NCBI GenBank assembly: GCA_025463665.1
Contig: JAODAY010000220.1
Location: forward strand, 1-16,185
DNA length: 16,185 nucleotides
Source: Microbacteriaceae bacterium
Lineage (GTDB): Bacteria > Actinomycetota > Actinomycetes > Actinomycetales > Microbacteriaceae
Reading direction: 5' to 3'
Of this stretch, positions 1 through 7,100 are shown in pieces. A program made the translations under genes and the position numbers. The notes under the pieces were generated by a model that was not told the DNA's origin, ran no database searches, and was given only the letters and a program-made list of their open reading frames with translations. How positions within the stretch are numbered: the stretch's first letter is position 1; each line of letters starts with the position of its first letter.

Positions 1-1073
1 ACCAGCTTGACGATGCCGCTGTAGGCACCCGACCCCTCGAGGATCACGCGCAGCAGCGAGTTCTGAAGCCGGGCGGAGCGGTGCAGCAGCCCAACCTGGT
101 GCTCCATCGCGCCGTGGTTCTCCTGTAGCCGGTCGACCATGATCCGCTGGTCGTCGTAGAGCCGCGCGTTCTCGATGGCGATGGTCGCGAGATCAGCGAG
201 CGACACCAGGCGCCGCACGTCGGAGTCGGTGAACGTCGACTCGCGCCGGCGCCAGACCTCGAGCACGCCGATGAGCGTGCCGTGGGCCCGGAGGGGCACG
301 GCGAGTGCGGAGAGGGTGGCCTCCTGCGCTGCTAGGGAGAGGAAGTCGTCGCTGATGGTCTGGTCTGTGAGGTAGCTGTCCACGCGTCCGATGCGCCCGG
401 TCTGGAATACCATGCCGGCCACGCCCTGTCCCCTGCGCATGCGCAGGTTCGCCGTCTCCACCATCCGGTGTCCGACGCACGAGCGCATCTGGATGATGTC
501 GTCCTCGCGGAGGAGTACACCGCAGATGTCAGCGTTGAGGAGGCGCAGCGTCTGAGTCGAGATTGAGAGGAGCACCTGGTCGAGATCGCGAACGGTGAGG
601 ATCTCGGAGGCGACCAGGCGCTGCGCCTCCGCCTCCTCGCTCGCCATCGCGACGAGCACCTCGGCGTCTTCGAAGGCAATGGCCATGGCGAGCCAGTTCG
701 CGAGCTGGCGCAGGAGGGTTCCGTCGACCGGCAAGGCGTCATCTTCGTCGAACCGACTGACGATCGCCACGGTGGTGGCGAGGATGACCCGGCAGCCGGC
801 ATCCCGATCGTTCCTGAGGCAGAGGTCGAGCTCCGGCCGGGAAATCCCCGTGCGGCGGGCTGCGACCCAGTCGCCATTCTCGAGACGGACGATGCCGAAC
901 CGGTCGCGGCCGCAGAGCTCGAGGATCTCGGCAGCACCCGCGATGGCCTCATCGACGGGGCCGGGCCGGCGGGCGGTGAGGGCGAGGAGCGCCTGCTGGA
1001 CAGACTGCAGGGCGCCGGCCCTTGGGTGGGCGGTACTCGCCGCCGTCGTCAGTCGTGCTTCGATCAGGGTCAC
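1..1073 (-). CDS. GAF-domain transcriptional regulator, probably PucR family (3' end outside window)
   Basis: This is the last visible gene of the BMC operon, open to the left edge, with about 357 residues visible. Residues ~160-305 form a clear GAF domain: a central stretch with RGQGVAG and the closing helix IAIENARLY. Residues ~40-140 look like a second, degenerate GAF domain. The following segment (LHRSARLQNSLLRVILEGSG, about residues 330-349) resembles the linker that precedes the C-terminal region of PucR-type activators, so a helix-turn-helix domain is expected beyond position 1 but is not seen. The start is GTG at 1073, 6 nt after an AGGAGG; an ATG one codon upstream (1076) lies only 3 nt from it. 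The gene begins 24 nt after the alcohol dehydrogenase stop. Its position suggests a ligand-sensing regulator of the microcompartment operon; this is inference. A GAF-containing sensor of another class remains possible. Confidence 0.75.
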   Translation of the reverse strand, partial: MTLIEARLTTAASTAHPRAGALQSVQQALLALTARRPGPVDEAIAGAAEILELCGRDRFGIVRLENGDWVAARRTGISRPELDLCLRNDRDAGCRVILATTVAIVSRFDEDDALPVDGTLLRQLANWLAMAIAFEDAEVLVAMASEEAEAQRLVASEILTVRDLDQVLLSISTQTLRLLNADICGVLLREDDIIQMRSCVGHRMVETANLRMRRGQGVAGMVFQTGRIGRVDSYLTDQTISDDFLSLAAQEATLSALAVPLRAHGTLIGVLEVWRRRESTFTDSDVRRLVSLADLATIAIENARLYDDQRIMVDRLQENHGAMEHQVGLLHRSARLQNSLLRVILEGSGAYSGIVKL

Positions 1074-1079
1074 CATTGA

Positions 1080-1085
1080 CCTCCT
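1080..1085 (-). promoter_or_regulatory. Shine-Dalgarno AGGAGG of the GAF regulator
   Basis: A perfect AGGAGG lies in the short gap after the alcohol dehydrogenase. It is 3 nt from an ATG (1076) and 6 nt from the next codon, GTG (1073), which favours the GTG as the real start. Unlike the four genes before it, this gene has its own strong ribosome binding site rather than an overlap with its neighbour. Confidence 0.6.
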
Positions 1086-1097
1086 AGCGTTCAAGTA

Positions 1098-2132
1098 TCA
1101 CAGGGCGAGGATGATTTTGAGCGATCTCTGGGACAAAAGATCGGCGTAGGCCTCTACCGCGTCTGCGAACGGGACCACCCTCGTGGCGATCGGTGTCGGG
1201 TCGAGGAGCCCGCTGCCGACCAGAGCGGTGAGCTGGTCGCCGTCGCGCATCGAGTCGCCGATCGCGAAGCGCAGGGTGAGTTCGTCGGCGAAGGCGCGCT
1301 GCACAGGCAGAGGCCAGGCCTCCTGGTGGTGGATGCCGATCGAGACCACCGTTCCGCGTCGGCGCACAAGGCCGAATGACGAGTTGAGGCCGATCGGCCC
1401 GCCGACCGCGTCGACGACGGCGTCCGCCCCCCGCCCGTCGGTCAGTCGGTCGATGAGAGCACGAGCCTCGTCGGGCGCGACAGCGAGGGCGCCCAGGGCG
1501 CTGGCGCTCTCCCTCCTCGAGGCGACTGGCTCGACGACCACGACGGGCCCAGCACCGCGTGCCTGTGCGACCAGACTCGTGATCTGGCCGACCGGTCCCC
1601 CGCCGATGATCGCCACGGTGTCGCCCGGCAGCATGTCGGCGCGCCCGATCGCCGCATACCCGGTGGCGAGCACATCGCCGAAGAACACCCCCGCGTCGTC
1701 GGAGACTGAGGCGGGCAGCAGCTGGAGCACCACGTCCCCGTGGGGAACGCGCAGCAGCCGGGCCTGGGCGCCCGGCAGCGCGGAGCCAAAGGTCGTCCCC
1801 GTGCCGAAGAACGCCCGATCGGCGCACTCCCAGTGGTCGCCGCGGCGGCACCACCAGCACCGCCCGCAGGCCACGAAGTCCGAGCCGGAGACGCGATCGC
1901 CCTCGCGGAAGCCGCGGACGCCGGACCCCACCGCTTCGACGATTCCGACGTACTCATGCCCGAGGACGGTGCCGAGCGCGAGCTGCCCGGGCTGGCGGAG
2001 CATCCCGAGGTCGGTGCCGCAGATGGCCGCACGAGTAATCCGCAGCAGTACGTCGTCCGGCTCGACAACGATGGCTGCCGGCACACGCTCGATGCGCACC
2101 TGCTCGCGGCCGGTGAAGACGACCGCGTCCAT
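1098..2132 (-). CDS. Zinc-dependent medium-chain alcohol dehydrogenase
   Basis: The product (344 aa) is a medium-chain dehydrogenase/reductase of the usual length. The GroES-like domain has the catalytic-zinc residues C38 (ICGTD), H59-E60 (LGHEYVG) and a likely D153 (FGDVLATGY). Structural-zinc cysteines are C89, C92, C95 and C103. The Rossmann motif GGGPVG is at ~177-182, followed by an acidic residue (E201) that favours NAD(H). The family oxidises alcohols or polyols, or reduces aldehydes. In this operon it could feed an aldehyde to the acylating aldehyde dehydrogenase or recycle NADH as PduQ and EutG do; the direction cannot be read from sequence. The ATG at 2132 matches the family N-terminus (MDAVVF). 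A GTG at 2144 overlaps the upstream TGA as GTGA and is a credible coupled start adding four residues. Neither start has a good Shine-Dalgarno. The substrate is unknown. Confidence 0.88.
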   Translation of the reverse strand: MDAVVFTGREQVRIERVPAAIVVEPDDVLLRITRAAICGTDLGMLRQPGQLALGTVLGHEYVGIVEAVGSGVRGFREGDRVSGSDFVACGRCWWCRRGDHWECADRAFFGTGTTFGSALPGAQARLLRVPHGDVVLQLLPASVSDDAGVFFGDVLATGYAAIGRADMLPGDTVAIIGGGPVGQITSLVAQARGAGPVVVVEPVASRRESASALGALAVAPDEARALIDRLTDGRGADAVVDAVGGPIGLNSSFGLVRRRGTVVSIGIHHQEAWPLPVQRAFADELTLRFAIGDSMRDGDQLTALVGSGLLDPTPIATRVVPFADAVEAYADLLSQRSLKIILAL

Positions 2133-2140
2133 CGAGACGG

Positions 2141-3403
2141 TCACGGGCCCGGCACGGGCAGCGACCGCACCCGCTCGGCGATACGACTCGCGGCCGCCAC
2201 GACGGCGGCCCGCTCGGCGCCGGTGAGCTCGAAGTGCACGATCTCGCGGAGTCCCGACCTTCCGAGGCGAACGGGCAGTCCGACGTAGGTACCGTCGATG
2301 CCGTATTCGCCGGCCGGCATTACCGTCGCCGAGACGACGCGGTCGTCGCTCCGGATCATGCGGATGACCATCTGCGCGGCCGACAGACCGGGCGTGATGA
2401 AGGCGCTGCCGGTGCCGAGCAGGGCGACGATCTCTGCTCCGGAGTCGCGCGTGCGGGTGATGAGCGCATCGATGGCACCCGGGTCGAGTTGCGCGGTGAG
2501 GGCCTTCCCATTCGCAGCGAGCTGCGATCGGGGGATGACCATCTCGTCGCCGTGGCTGCCCAGGGCATAGCCTTCGATCTGTCCCGCCCGGGCGACTCCG
2601 GTGAGGCCGGCCAGGCTGGAGAACCGAGCAGCATCGAGCATCCCGGCCATGCCGACCACACGGCCGGATGGCAGCCCCGACGACTTCCACACGTGGTGCG
2701 TCATTTCGTCGAGCGGGTTGGTGACCACGAGGATCACCCCGTTCGGCGACGTCGCGCCAACGGACCGGGCCACAGGCCCGAGGATGGCGGCGTTGGTATC
2801 GGCCAGGTCGCCGCGGCTCATACCAGGCTGCCGGGCCCGCCCGGCGGTGAGCACCGTGTAGGCGGCCTCGCCGGCGGCCTCCACCGAGTGCTCGCCGCGG
2901 AGGGTGGTCGAGAACCCGAGCAGGCCGGCGGAGTGCCCGATGTCCAGCGCAATTCCCTCGGCCAGGCCGCCGACTATGTCGACGAGAACGATCTCGTCGG
3001 CTAGGTCCGCTTCGGCCAGCCGCATCGCCGTGATAGTTCCGACGTGCCCCGCGCCGACGACGACGATCCGCGGCACGCGGGTCGGCGGTGTGCTCGAGAG
3101 AGCGGCGAGATCGGTGCGGGCGAGCGAGCGCGGAAGCAGGCGGGACGGCAGGGGCGATCCCCGGCGGTAGAGCGCGGGCGAGGGCGGGCTGATCGGCGAG
3201 GGCGGCCCGGCCGCTGTCGCGCTGCCCACGCCGACAGGTCGCCCCTTCACCGCCGCAGGGGGCGAACCGGATGCCACGATGTCGACGCCCAGCTCCGCTG
3301 CGAGATCCCTCGCGAGGGGCGTCACGAGGTCGCCGCGGCGCACGGCGAGAGTGCCGCCCGCCGCCGCGGCATCCGTCACCGCATCTACCCCGAAGACCGT
3401 CAT
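2141..3403 (-). CDS. Malate/lactate-type dehydrogenase with N-terminal EutQ-like domain
   Basis: The product is 420 aa, about 110 longer than normal malate or lactate dehydrogenases. The catalytic part begins at ~111 with the NAD fold (VVVGAGHVG), D142 binding the ribose, R191 and R197 in ARQPGMSR, N229 (TNPLD), D257/R260 (GMLDAARF) and catalytic H284 (GSHGDE). Arg at position 191 is the malate-type specificity residue, where lactate enzymes have Gln, so malate/oxaloacetate is the better guess. Residues 1-43 resemble the EutQ N-terminus (compare DLVTPLARDLAAELGVDI here with the IITPEARE region of Salmonella EutQ). A Pro/Ser/Ala-rich linker (44-110) follows. This suggests a microcompartment-targeting module with an NAD-recycling enzyme attached. 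The start ATG overlaps the BMC-T stop (ATGA) and has GAGGAGG 7 nt upstream. Confidence 0.88.
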   Translation of the reverse strand: MTVFGVDAVTDAAAAGGTLAVRRGDLVTPLARDLAAELGVDIVASGSPPAAVKGRPVGVGSATAAGPPSPISPPSPALYRRGSPLPSRLLPRSLARTDLAALSSTPPTRVPRIVVVGAGHVGTITAMRLAEADLADEIVLVDIVGGLAEGIALDIGHSAGLLGFSTTLRGEHSVEAAGEAAYTVLTAGRARQPGMSRGDLADTNAAILGPVARSVGATSPNGVILVVTNPLDEMTHHVWKSSGLPSGRVVGMAGMLDAARFSSLAGLTGVARAGQIEGYALGSHGDEMVIPRSQLAANGKALTAQLDPGAIDALITRTRDSGAEIVALLGTGSAFITPGLSAAQMVIRMIRSDDRVVSATVMPAGEYGIDGTYVGLPVRLGRSGLREIVHFELTGAERAAVVAAASRIAERVRSLPVPGP

Positions 3404-4032
3404 CGCCGCGCCTCCTCTACCCCGCTTATTCCCTCCAGCGCGGCGACCGCCGCCTCCCGCGCCGTCTGCACGTCGGACTCGGTGCCGGAGAGGAACATGC
3501 GGCCAAACCGGCCGACCGCGCGGATCTCGATCACGTTGATGTCGGCCGCCTTTTCCGCCTCGTTCGCCGCCAGGGTCACGTACGCGGCAGGTGCCGCCTC
3601 CATGACGAACAGGCTGGAGCCCGGCATCAGCAGCGAACCCTTTCGCCACTTGTTGAGCAGCTGGGCCTGGTACGGATGCACGTTGGTAATGAACTGGGTC
3701 GACTCGATGCGCGGCTTGATCCGGTCCTCCTCGCGGAGACCGAGCTCGTCGAGAACCGCCTGGCCGGCGGCGAGCACCTCGGCCTGCTGCTCAGAGTGGA
3801 TCTCGAGCAGCCCGAACTCCCGCTCGATGATTTGCAGGGCCGGTCGCACTCCCGCGGCCTTGAGGGCGATGTCGGCGGCGCGGAACACCTCGTTGCCGGG
3901 GGCCAGCTCGATGAACAGCTCCGCCATGCCGGCGAGCGGCACGTCGCCGGGGCTTGTCGCGGCTACATGGGCTGCGCATTGCGGTTGCATCCGGTCGATG
4001 AAGGCGTAGGTGCGAAGTGTCGGTGTGCTCAT
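3400..4032 (-). CDS. BMC-T shell protein (tandem BMC domains)
   Basis: The product (210 aa) has two fused BMC domains, at ~35-98 (AELFIELAPGNEVFRAADIA through VLAAGQAVLDEL) and ~138-203 (SLFVMEAAPAAYVTLAANEA, then GRFGRMFLSGTESDVQTA). This is the size and layout of trimeric BMC-T shell proteins, which form pseudohexameric tiles with a larger central pore in the microcompartment facets. The segment between the domains (STQFITNVHPYQAQLLNKW) is the usual connection. No Fe-S cysteine motif is visible: the only cysteine is C19. The ATG overlaps the EutJ-like stop as ATGA, and its own stop overlaps the next ATG the same way, so translation is likely coupled. It is the only BMC-T in the window. Family assignment is firm; what passes the pore is unknown. 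Confidence 0.9.
   Translation of the reverse strand: MSTPTLRTYAFIDRMQPQCAAHVAATSPGDVPLAGMAELFIELAPGNEVFRAADIALKAAGVRPALQIIEREFGLLEIHSEQQAEVLAAGQAVLDELGLREEDRIKPRIESTQFITNVHPYQAQLLNKWRKGSLLMPGSSLFVMEAAPAAYVTLAANEAEKAADINVIEIRAVGRFGRMFLSGTESDVQTAREAAVAALEGISGVEEARR
3411..3417 (-). promoter_or_regulatory. Shine-Dalgarno fixing the start of the EutQ-like/malate dehydrogenase fusion
   Basis: GAGGAGG lies inside the last codons of the BMC-T gene, 7 nt before the ATG at 3403. It supports the full-length start, so the ~110-residue N-terminal extension is translated. A start at the Rossmann fold would remove the extension. Confidence 0.65.
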
Positions 4033-4850
4033 GATGCGTGCCTCGCGATTCCTAAGGGGGTGATGTAGAGGGCGTGCGGGTAGGAGAGAACGGGGCGATC
4101 GAGGTAGGAGCCGATGATACGGTCGGCGCCGTCGATCATGAGGGCCCCGCCGGCGAGGTGCACCTCGAGCTCCTCCGCGCCGACGGTGAGGGCGCGAATG
4201 GACTCAGCGACCCGTTCCAGTCCCGGTCGTAGGATGCCAAGGTAGTCGCCGGCGTGTGTGCGTTTGAGCCGCTCGGCCTCCTCGAGGGGGATGTCGAGGG
4301 CGCCGGCGAGCATGAGGTCGAGGTGGTGCCCGCCGCCGGGCTTGTCGTCGAGGGCGACCAGCGCGCCGTCGCGGAATACGCCGACGCCGGTGGAGCCGCC
4401 GCCCACGTCGACTACGACGCCGTCGACGATGCCGAGAGCGCCGTTCGCCGCCGAGACCTCGTCGAGCAGGAGCACATCCTCGAAGCCGGCAGCCTCGAGC
4501 ACGAACCTGCAGGCGCGGCTGTCGGACGCGTCGACGCCCGGCGGGAACGCCGTCGCCGCGCGGGCGAGCTCGACGCCGAGGGCGGCTTCGGCTGCGGACT
4601 TCAGCGAGGCCGTGGCATCCCGCGCGCCCCAGTAATCGACGACGACGCCGTCGCGCACTGCGGCGGTGGAGCGGGAGTCGATCCACACCGGCAGGCCGGA
4701 GGAGTCGATCACCGCGATCACACAGGTGGCGGTACCGAGATCGACGCCGACGTGGAGCGGGCCGGACCATCCCTCCCGCACCGTGCGGTACACGGTGGCC
4801 GCCGTCTCGAGCTGCAGTTGGGCCGGAGGCCGCACGGGCACGTCGGTCAT
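4029..4850 (-). CDS. eutJ: EutJ-like ASKHA-family protein
   Basis: The product (273 aa) matches EutJ of ethanolamine operons along its length: VGVDLGTATCVIAVID at ~34-49 (phosphate-1 loop), AATAFPPGV at ~98-106, DVGGGSTGVGVF at 148-159 (phosphate-2 loop), GGGHHLDLMLAG at ~172-183, EEAERLKRTH at ~190-199, and LAGGA at ~232 (adenosine loop). EutJ belongs to the actin/Hsp70/FtsA superfamily and is proposed to act as a chaperone or reactivator for microcompartment enzymes; its function is not settled. Here it sits between the aldehyde dehydrogenase and BMC-T without ethanolamine lyase or its reactivase EutA, so its client is unclear. ATG 4850 has no clear Shine-Dalgarno. GTG 4862, overlapping the aldehyde dehydrogenase stop as GTGA, would add four residues and fits the coupled layout of this operon. 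Confidence 0.85.
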   Translation of the reverse strand: MTDVPVRPPAQLQLETAATVYRTVREGWSGPLHVGVDLGTATCVIAVIDSSGLPVWIDSRSTAAVRDGVVVDYWGARDATASLKSAAEAALGVELARAATAFPPGVDASDSRACRFVLEAAGFEDVLLLDEVSAANGALGIVDGVVVDVGGGSTGVGVFRDGALVALDDKPGGGHHLDLMLAGALDIPLEEAERLKRTHAGDYLGILRPGLERVAESIRALTVGAEELEVHLAGGALMIDGADRIIGSYLDRPVLSYPHALYITPLGIARHAS

Positions 4851-4858
4851 CGCGGCGA

Positions 4859-6235
4859 TCACGCGTAGACCCCGCGCCAGGGTCGCACCTGATGGGCCAC
4901 GCGCTTGATATTGACCAGGTGCAGGGGGGTGACGTTGTCGGAGCAGATGGAGCCGCTCCACGTTCCCGTGCCCAGCTGGAAGGAGGGGTCGACCTCGGCC
5001 GAGTAGCCCATGCCGCCGAAGAGGGCGGGGGTGTTCACGACGATGCGGCCAGCCGGGAGGCTGCCGAACCGCGCGATCACGCCCGGGTCGGTCGCGTGCA
5101 CGGCGACCGTGTGGCCCTCGCCGCCGAACGCGAGGATCTCGCGGCAGCGGGTCCACCCGGCGTCGCTGTCCCGCGCGCGGTAGACGGAGAGCACCGGGCC
5201 GAGGATCTCGCGGGAGAGCGGGTGGTCGCGCCCGACCGCCGTCAGCTCGGCGGCGAGCACCTTCGTCGAGGCGGGGACGCTGAAGCCCGACAGCTGTGCG
5301 AGACGGGCGGCGGACTGCCCGACCGAATTGGGACGGAGCGCCCCGCGCTCATCGAACAGCGTCGCCGTGAGCGCCTTCTGCTGCGCCGCGTCAAGCCAGG
5401 CCGCGCCCTGCGCCTCGAAGTGCCGGAAAAAGGGCTCGGCCACCGACTCCGCGACGACCACCGACTGCTCGGCGACGCACGCGGTGCCGTTGTCGAAGGA
5501 CTTTGAGGCGATAATCATCGTTGCCGCCTCCTCCACGTCGGGGACGCTCGAGTCGACGTAGGCGGGCACGTTGCCGGCCCCGACCGCGATCGTCGGCTTG
5601 CCGCTCGAGTAGGCGGCGGCGACCATGGCCGGGCCTCCCGTGGCCATCACGAGCCGCACCGCCCTATGCCTCATCAGCGCCTGGGTCGCCTCGAGCGACG
5701 GATTGGTCAGACAGGAGATCAGCCCCTCCGGCGCCCCTGCCCCAGCCGCGGCCTCCGCCATGATCTCGGCTGCGAGGTTCGAGCAGCGCGCGGCCCGCGG
5801 GTGCGGGGCGTGCACGATCGCGTTGCCCGCCTTCACCGCGGCGAGCGACTTGAAGAGAATCGTCGCGGTCGGGTTGGTGACCGGGATGATCGCGGCGATC
5901 AGGCCCATCGGCGAGCCGATGGCCGTGACCTTGTGCTCCTCGTCGATCCAGAGCACCCCGACGGCCCGGCGCTCGAGCATCCAGTCGGCCACGAAGCCGG
6001 TGTTGAACCGGTTTTTGACGACCTTGTCCTCGTAGACGCCGTAGCCGGTCTCGTCCACCGCGAGGCGGGCGAGCTCCTCGGATGCCGCGTACCCTGCCTT
6101 CGCCATCGCGCGGATGATCTCGTCGAGCCAGGCCTGGTCGGCGTTCTCGATCTCTTGTGCCGCCCGGCTGCCGGCGTCGGCCTTCGCCCGCACGTCGGCG
6201 AGCGCGGCGAGATCCGCATCAAGTGTGAGTGTCAC
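4859..6235 (-). CDS. CoA-acylating aldehyde dehydrogenase (EutE/PduP/SauS-like)
   Basis: The product (458 aa, normal for this group) converts an aldehyde, NAD+ and CoA to acyl-CoA and NADH. Landmarks are PVTNPTATILFKSL (~118-131), GGPAMVAAAYSSGKP (~200-214) with VGAGNVPAYVD after it, the catalytic Cys at ~253 in FDNGTACVAEQS, and GGEGHTVAVH (~371-380). Non-acylating aldehyde dehydrogenases lack this pattern. Enzymes of this type are the core of nearly all catabolic microcompartments, consuming the toxic or volatile aldehyde inside the shell. The substrate is unknown: acetaldehyde, propionaldehyde, glycolaldehyde or sulfoacetaldehyde would all fit the subgroup. I see no obvious encapsulation helix at the C-terminus; the Ala-rich N-terminal 25 residues are the only candidate. 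The start is GTG 6235 with AAGGGA upstream; the nearby upstream ATG is out of frame and quickly stops. Confidence 0.92.
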   Translation of the reverse strand: MTLTLDADLAALADVRAKADAGSRAAQEIENADQAWLDEIIRAMAKAGYAASEELARLAVDETGYGVYEDKVVKNRFNTGFVADWMLERRAVGVLWIDEEHKVTAIGSPMGLIAAIIPVTNPTATILFKSLAAVKAGNAIVHAPHPRAARCSNLAAEIMAEAAAGAGAPEGLISCLTNPSLEATQALMRHRAVRLVMATGGPAMVAAAYSSGKPTIAVGAGNVPAYVDSSVPDVEEAATMIIASKSFDNGTACVAEQSVVVAESVAEPFFRHFEAQGAAWLDAAQQKALTATLFDERGALRPNSVGQSAARLAQLSGFSVPASTKVLAAELTAVGRDHPLSREILGPVLSVYRARDSDAGWTRCREILAFGGEGHTVAVHATDPGVIARFGSLPAGRIVVNTPALFGGMGYSAEVDPSFQLGTGTWSGSICSDNVTPLHLVNIKRVAHQVRPWRGVYA

Positions 6236-6273
6236 CTTGGGTACATCCCTTCAGAGTCGTGGTGGTCGGGCGA

Positions 6274-6591
6274 TCAGGCCTTCGGGCGCACGAGGGCGAT
6301 GAGCATCTCCTCGGTCTCCTCGTGCGGACGCGGGATGACGTGCACGGAGACCACCTCGCCCGCCTTGCCCGCGGCGACCGCGCCTGCGTCGGTGGCCGCT
6401 TTGACGGCCCCCACGTCTCCGCGGATGAGGATCGTCACGAGTCCTCCGCCGATCTCCTTGTGCCCGAGCACCCGCACGTTCGCCGCCTTGACCATCGCGT
6501 CCGCGGCCTCGATCGCGCCGACTAGGCCCTTCGTCTCGATCAAGCCGAGAGCGCCTGCACTGCGCGATCCACCGGTCTGTGTGTCAACCAT
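6274..6591 (-). CDS. BMC-H hexameric shell protein (PduA/EutM/CcmK type)
   Basis: The product (105 aa) is one BMC domain: [20 protein letters not shown] (~14-33), [20 protein letters not shown] at about 45-64 with the pore-lining GGG, then the conserved ATDAGA and [10 protein letters not shown]. Hexamers of this family tile the flat facets of the shell. An extra ~12 polar residues precede the usual ALGLIE start. The sequence SHVIPRPH near the end appears here as VHVIPRPH, typical of the metabolosome PduA/EutM group. GGAGG lies 6 nt before the ATG. The gene starts 19 nt after the BMC-P stop and is the only BMC-H in the window, so a shell of one hexamer type is implied unless more genes lie elsewhere. 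Confidence 0.95.
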   Translation of the reverse strand: MVDTQTGGSRSAGALGLIETKGLVGAIEAADAMVKAANVRVLGHKEIGGGLVTILIRGDVGAVKAATDAGAVAAGKAGEVVSVHVIPRPHEETEEMLIALVRPKA

Positions 6592-6610
6592 GTCATTCCT
6601 CCAGGGATAG

Positions 6611-6895
6611 TTACTTGCTGTAAGTGATGTCGCCGCGTCGGATGACGGTGTCGGCTATCGCCACCACCGCGCAGTCGACGGGTGCCCGGCCGGCGGCCTG
6701 GTTCACTCGTGCGGCGCTGCCCATCGACACGAGGACGACTTCGCCGTCGCCCGCGCCCACTAGATCTATCGCCACGTAGACCGGGCTCGGCATGTCGGAG
6801 TCGGTCAGGTCCTCGATGAGGAGGAGGGTGAAACCGGCGAGACCCGAATCCTTGGCCGTCGAGACGACCTGGCCGACTACTGTTCCCAGTCGCAT
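6611..6895 (-). CDS. BMC-P pentameric vertex protein (EutN/CcmL family)
   Basis: The product (94 aa) is a complete EutN/CcmL domain: [20 protein letters not shown] at 1-20, [27 protein letters not shown] (~65-84 by family layout), [14 protein letters not shown] near the end. Pentamers of this family cap the vertices of icosahedral microcompartments. It is the first gene of the operon. The start ATG 6895 is chosen because GGAGGAG lies 7 nt upstream and the family begins here; the reading frame stays open further upstream but that part is not conserved and overlaps the promoter region. It is followed 19 nt later by the BMC-H gene. Confidence 0.95.
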   Translation of the reverse strand: MRLGTVVGQVVSTAKDSGLAGFTLLLIEDLTDSDMPSPVYVAIDLVGAGDGEVVLVSMGSAARVNQAAGRAPVDCAVVAIADTVIRRGDITYSK

Positions 6896-6902
6896 GGTGG
6901 CA

Positions 6903-6909
6903 CTCCTCC
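6903..6909 (-). promoter_or_regulatory. Shine-Dalgarno of the first BMC gene
   Basis: GGAGGAG sits 7 nt before ATG 6895. It fixes the start of the vertex protein and rules out the longer open frame beginning at 6964. Confidence 0.7.
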
Positions 6910-7018
6910 CGTGATAGAACGGAGGCCTGGCCGGCACCCCGTCGTGTTGCATTGCCAAGGTCAAGCTAGCCCGGGCCCGATCACCGGCACGCTATCCCCG
7001 GCGGACAACGAAGTACCG

Positions 7019-7038
7019 GTCGACTGTCTGGGATCGAC
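7019..7038. repeat. Inverted repeat GTCGA-N10-TCGAC, possible operator
   Basis: Two 5-bp arms separated by 10 bp sit within the divergent intergenic region, about 120 bp upstream of the vertex-protein start and 62 bp upstream of the rightward gene. The short arms could occur by chance in GC-rich DNA. Binding by the GAF regulator of this locus is only a guess. Confidence 0.25.
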
Positions 7039-7100
7039 ATACCTTCATGAGGTGGGCGTAGGTGAGAGTAGGAGCACGAACTCGATGAGGGGCACACGCC

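Larger units (their letters stand above)
6896..7100. promoter_or_regulatory. Divergent promoter region of the BMC operon and the hydratase-like/HAD unit
   Basis: These 205 bp separate the leftward BMC operon from the rightward two-gene unit, so promoters for both must lie here or nearby. No convincing -35/-10 pair stands out on either strand; a TTGACC on the minus strand (around 6958-6963) has no good -10 partner. An inverted repeat GTCGA-N10-TCGAC at 7019-7038 is a possible operator. AGGGG 8 nt before GTG 7101 is the likely ribosome binding site of the rightward gene. Confidence 0.5.

Noticed and set aside
1098..2690. A 530-codon open frame, about 190 codons longer than the alcohol dehydrogenase
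   Set aside because: The part above 2144 is an Arg/Gly-rich shadow of the malate-type dehydrogenase in another frame with no family similarity.
3044..4009. Long plus-strand open frame opposite the BMC-T and dehydrogenase genes
   Set aside because: It is antisense to well-recognised proteins, with composition typical of GC-rich shadow frames and no motif.
5666..6610. Long plus-strand open frame opposite the aldehyde dehydrogenase and BMC-H genes
   Set aside because: Antisense to two firmly identified genes; rich in Arg, Asp and His with no domain.
6611..6964. Longer version of the vertex protein starting at 6964
   Set aside because: The first 23 residues are not part of the EutN/CcmL family and a strong Shine-Dalgarno directly precedes ATG 6895.
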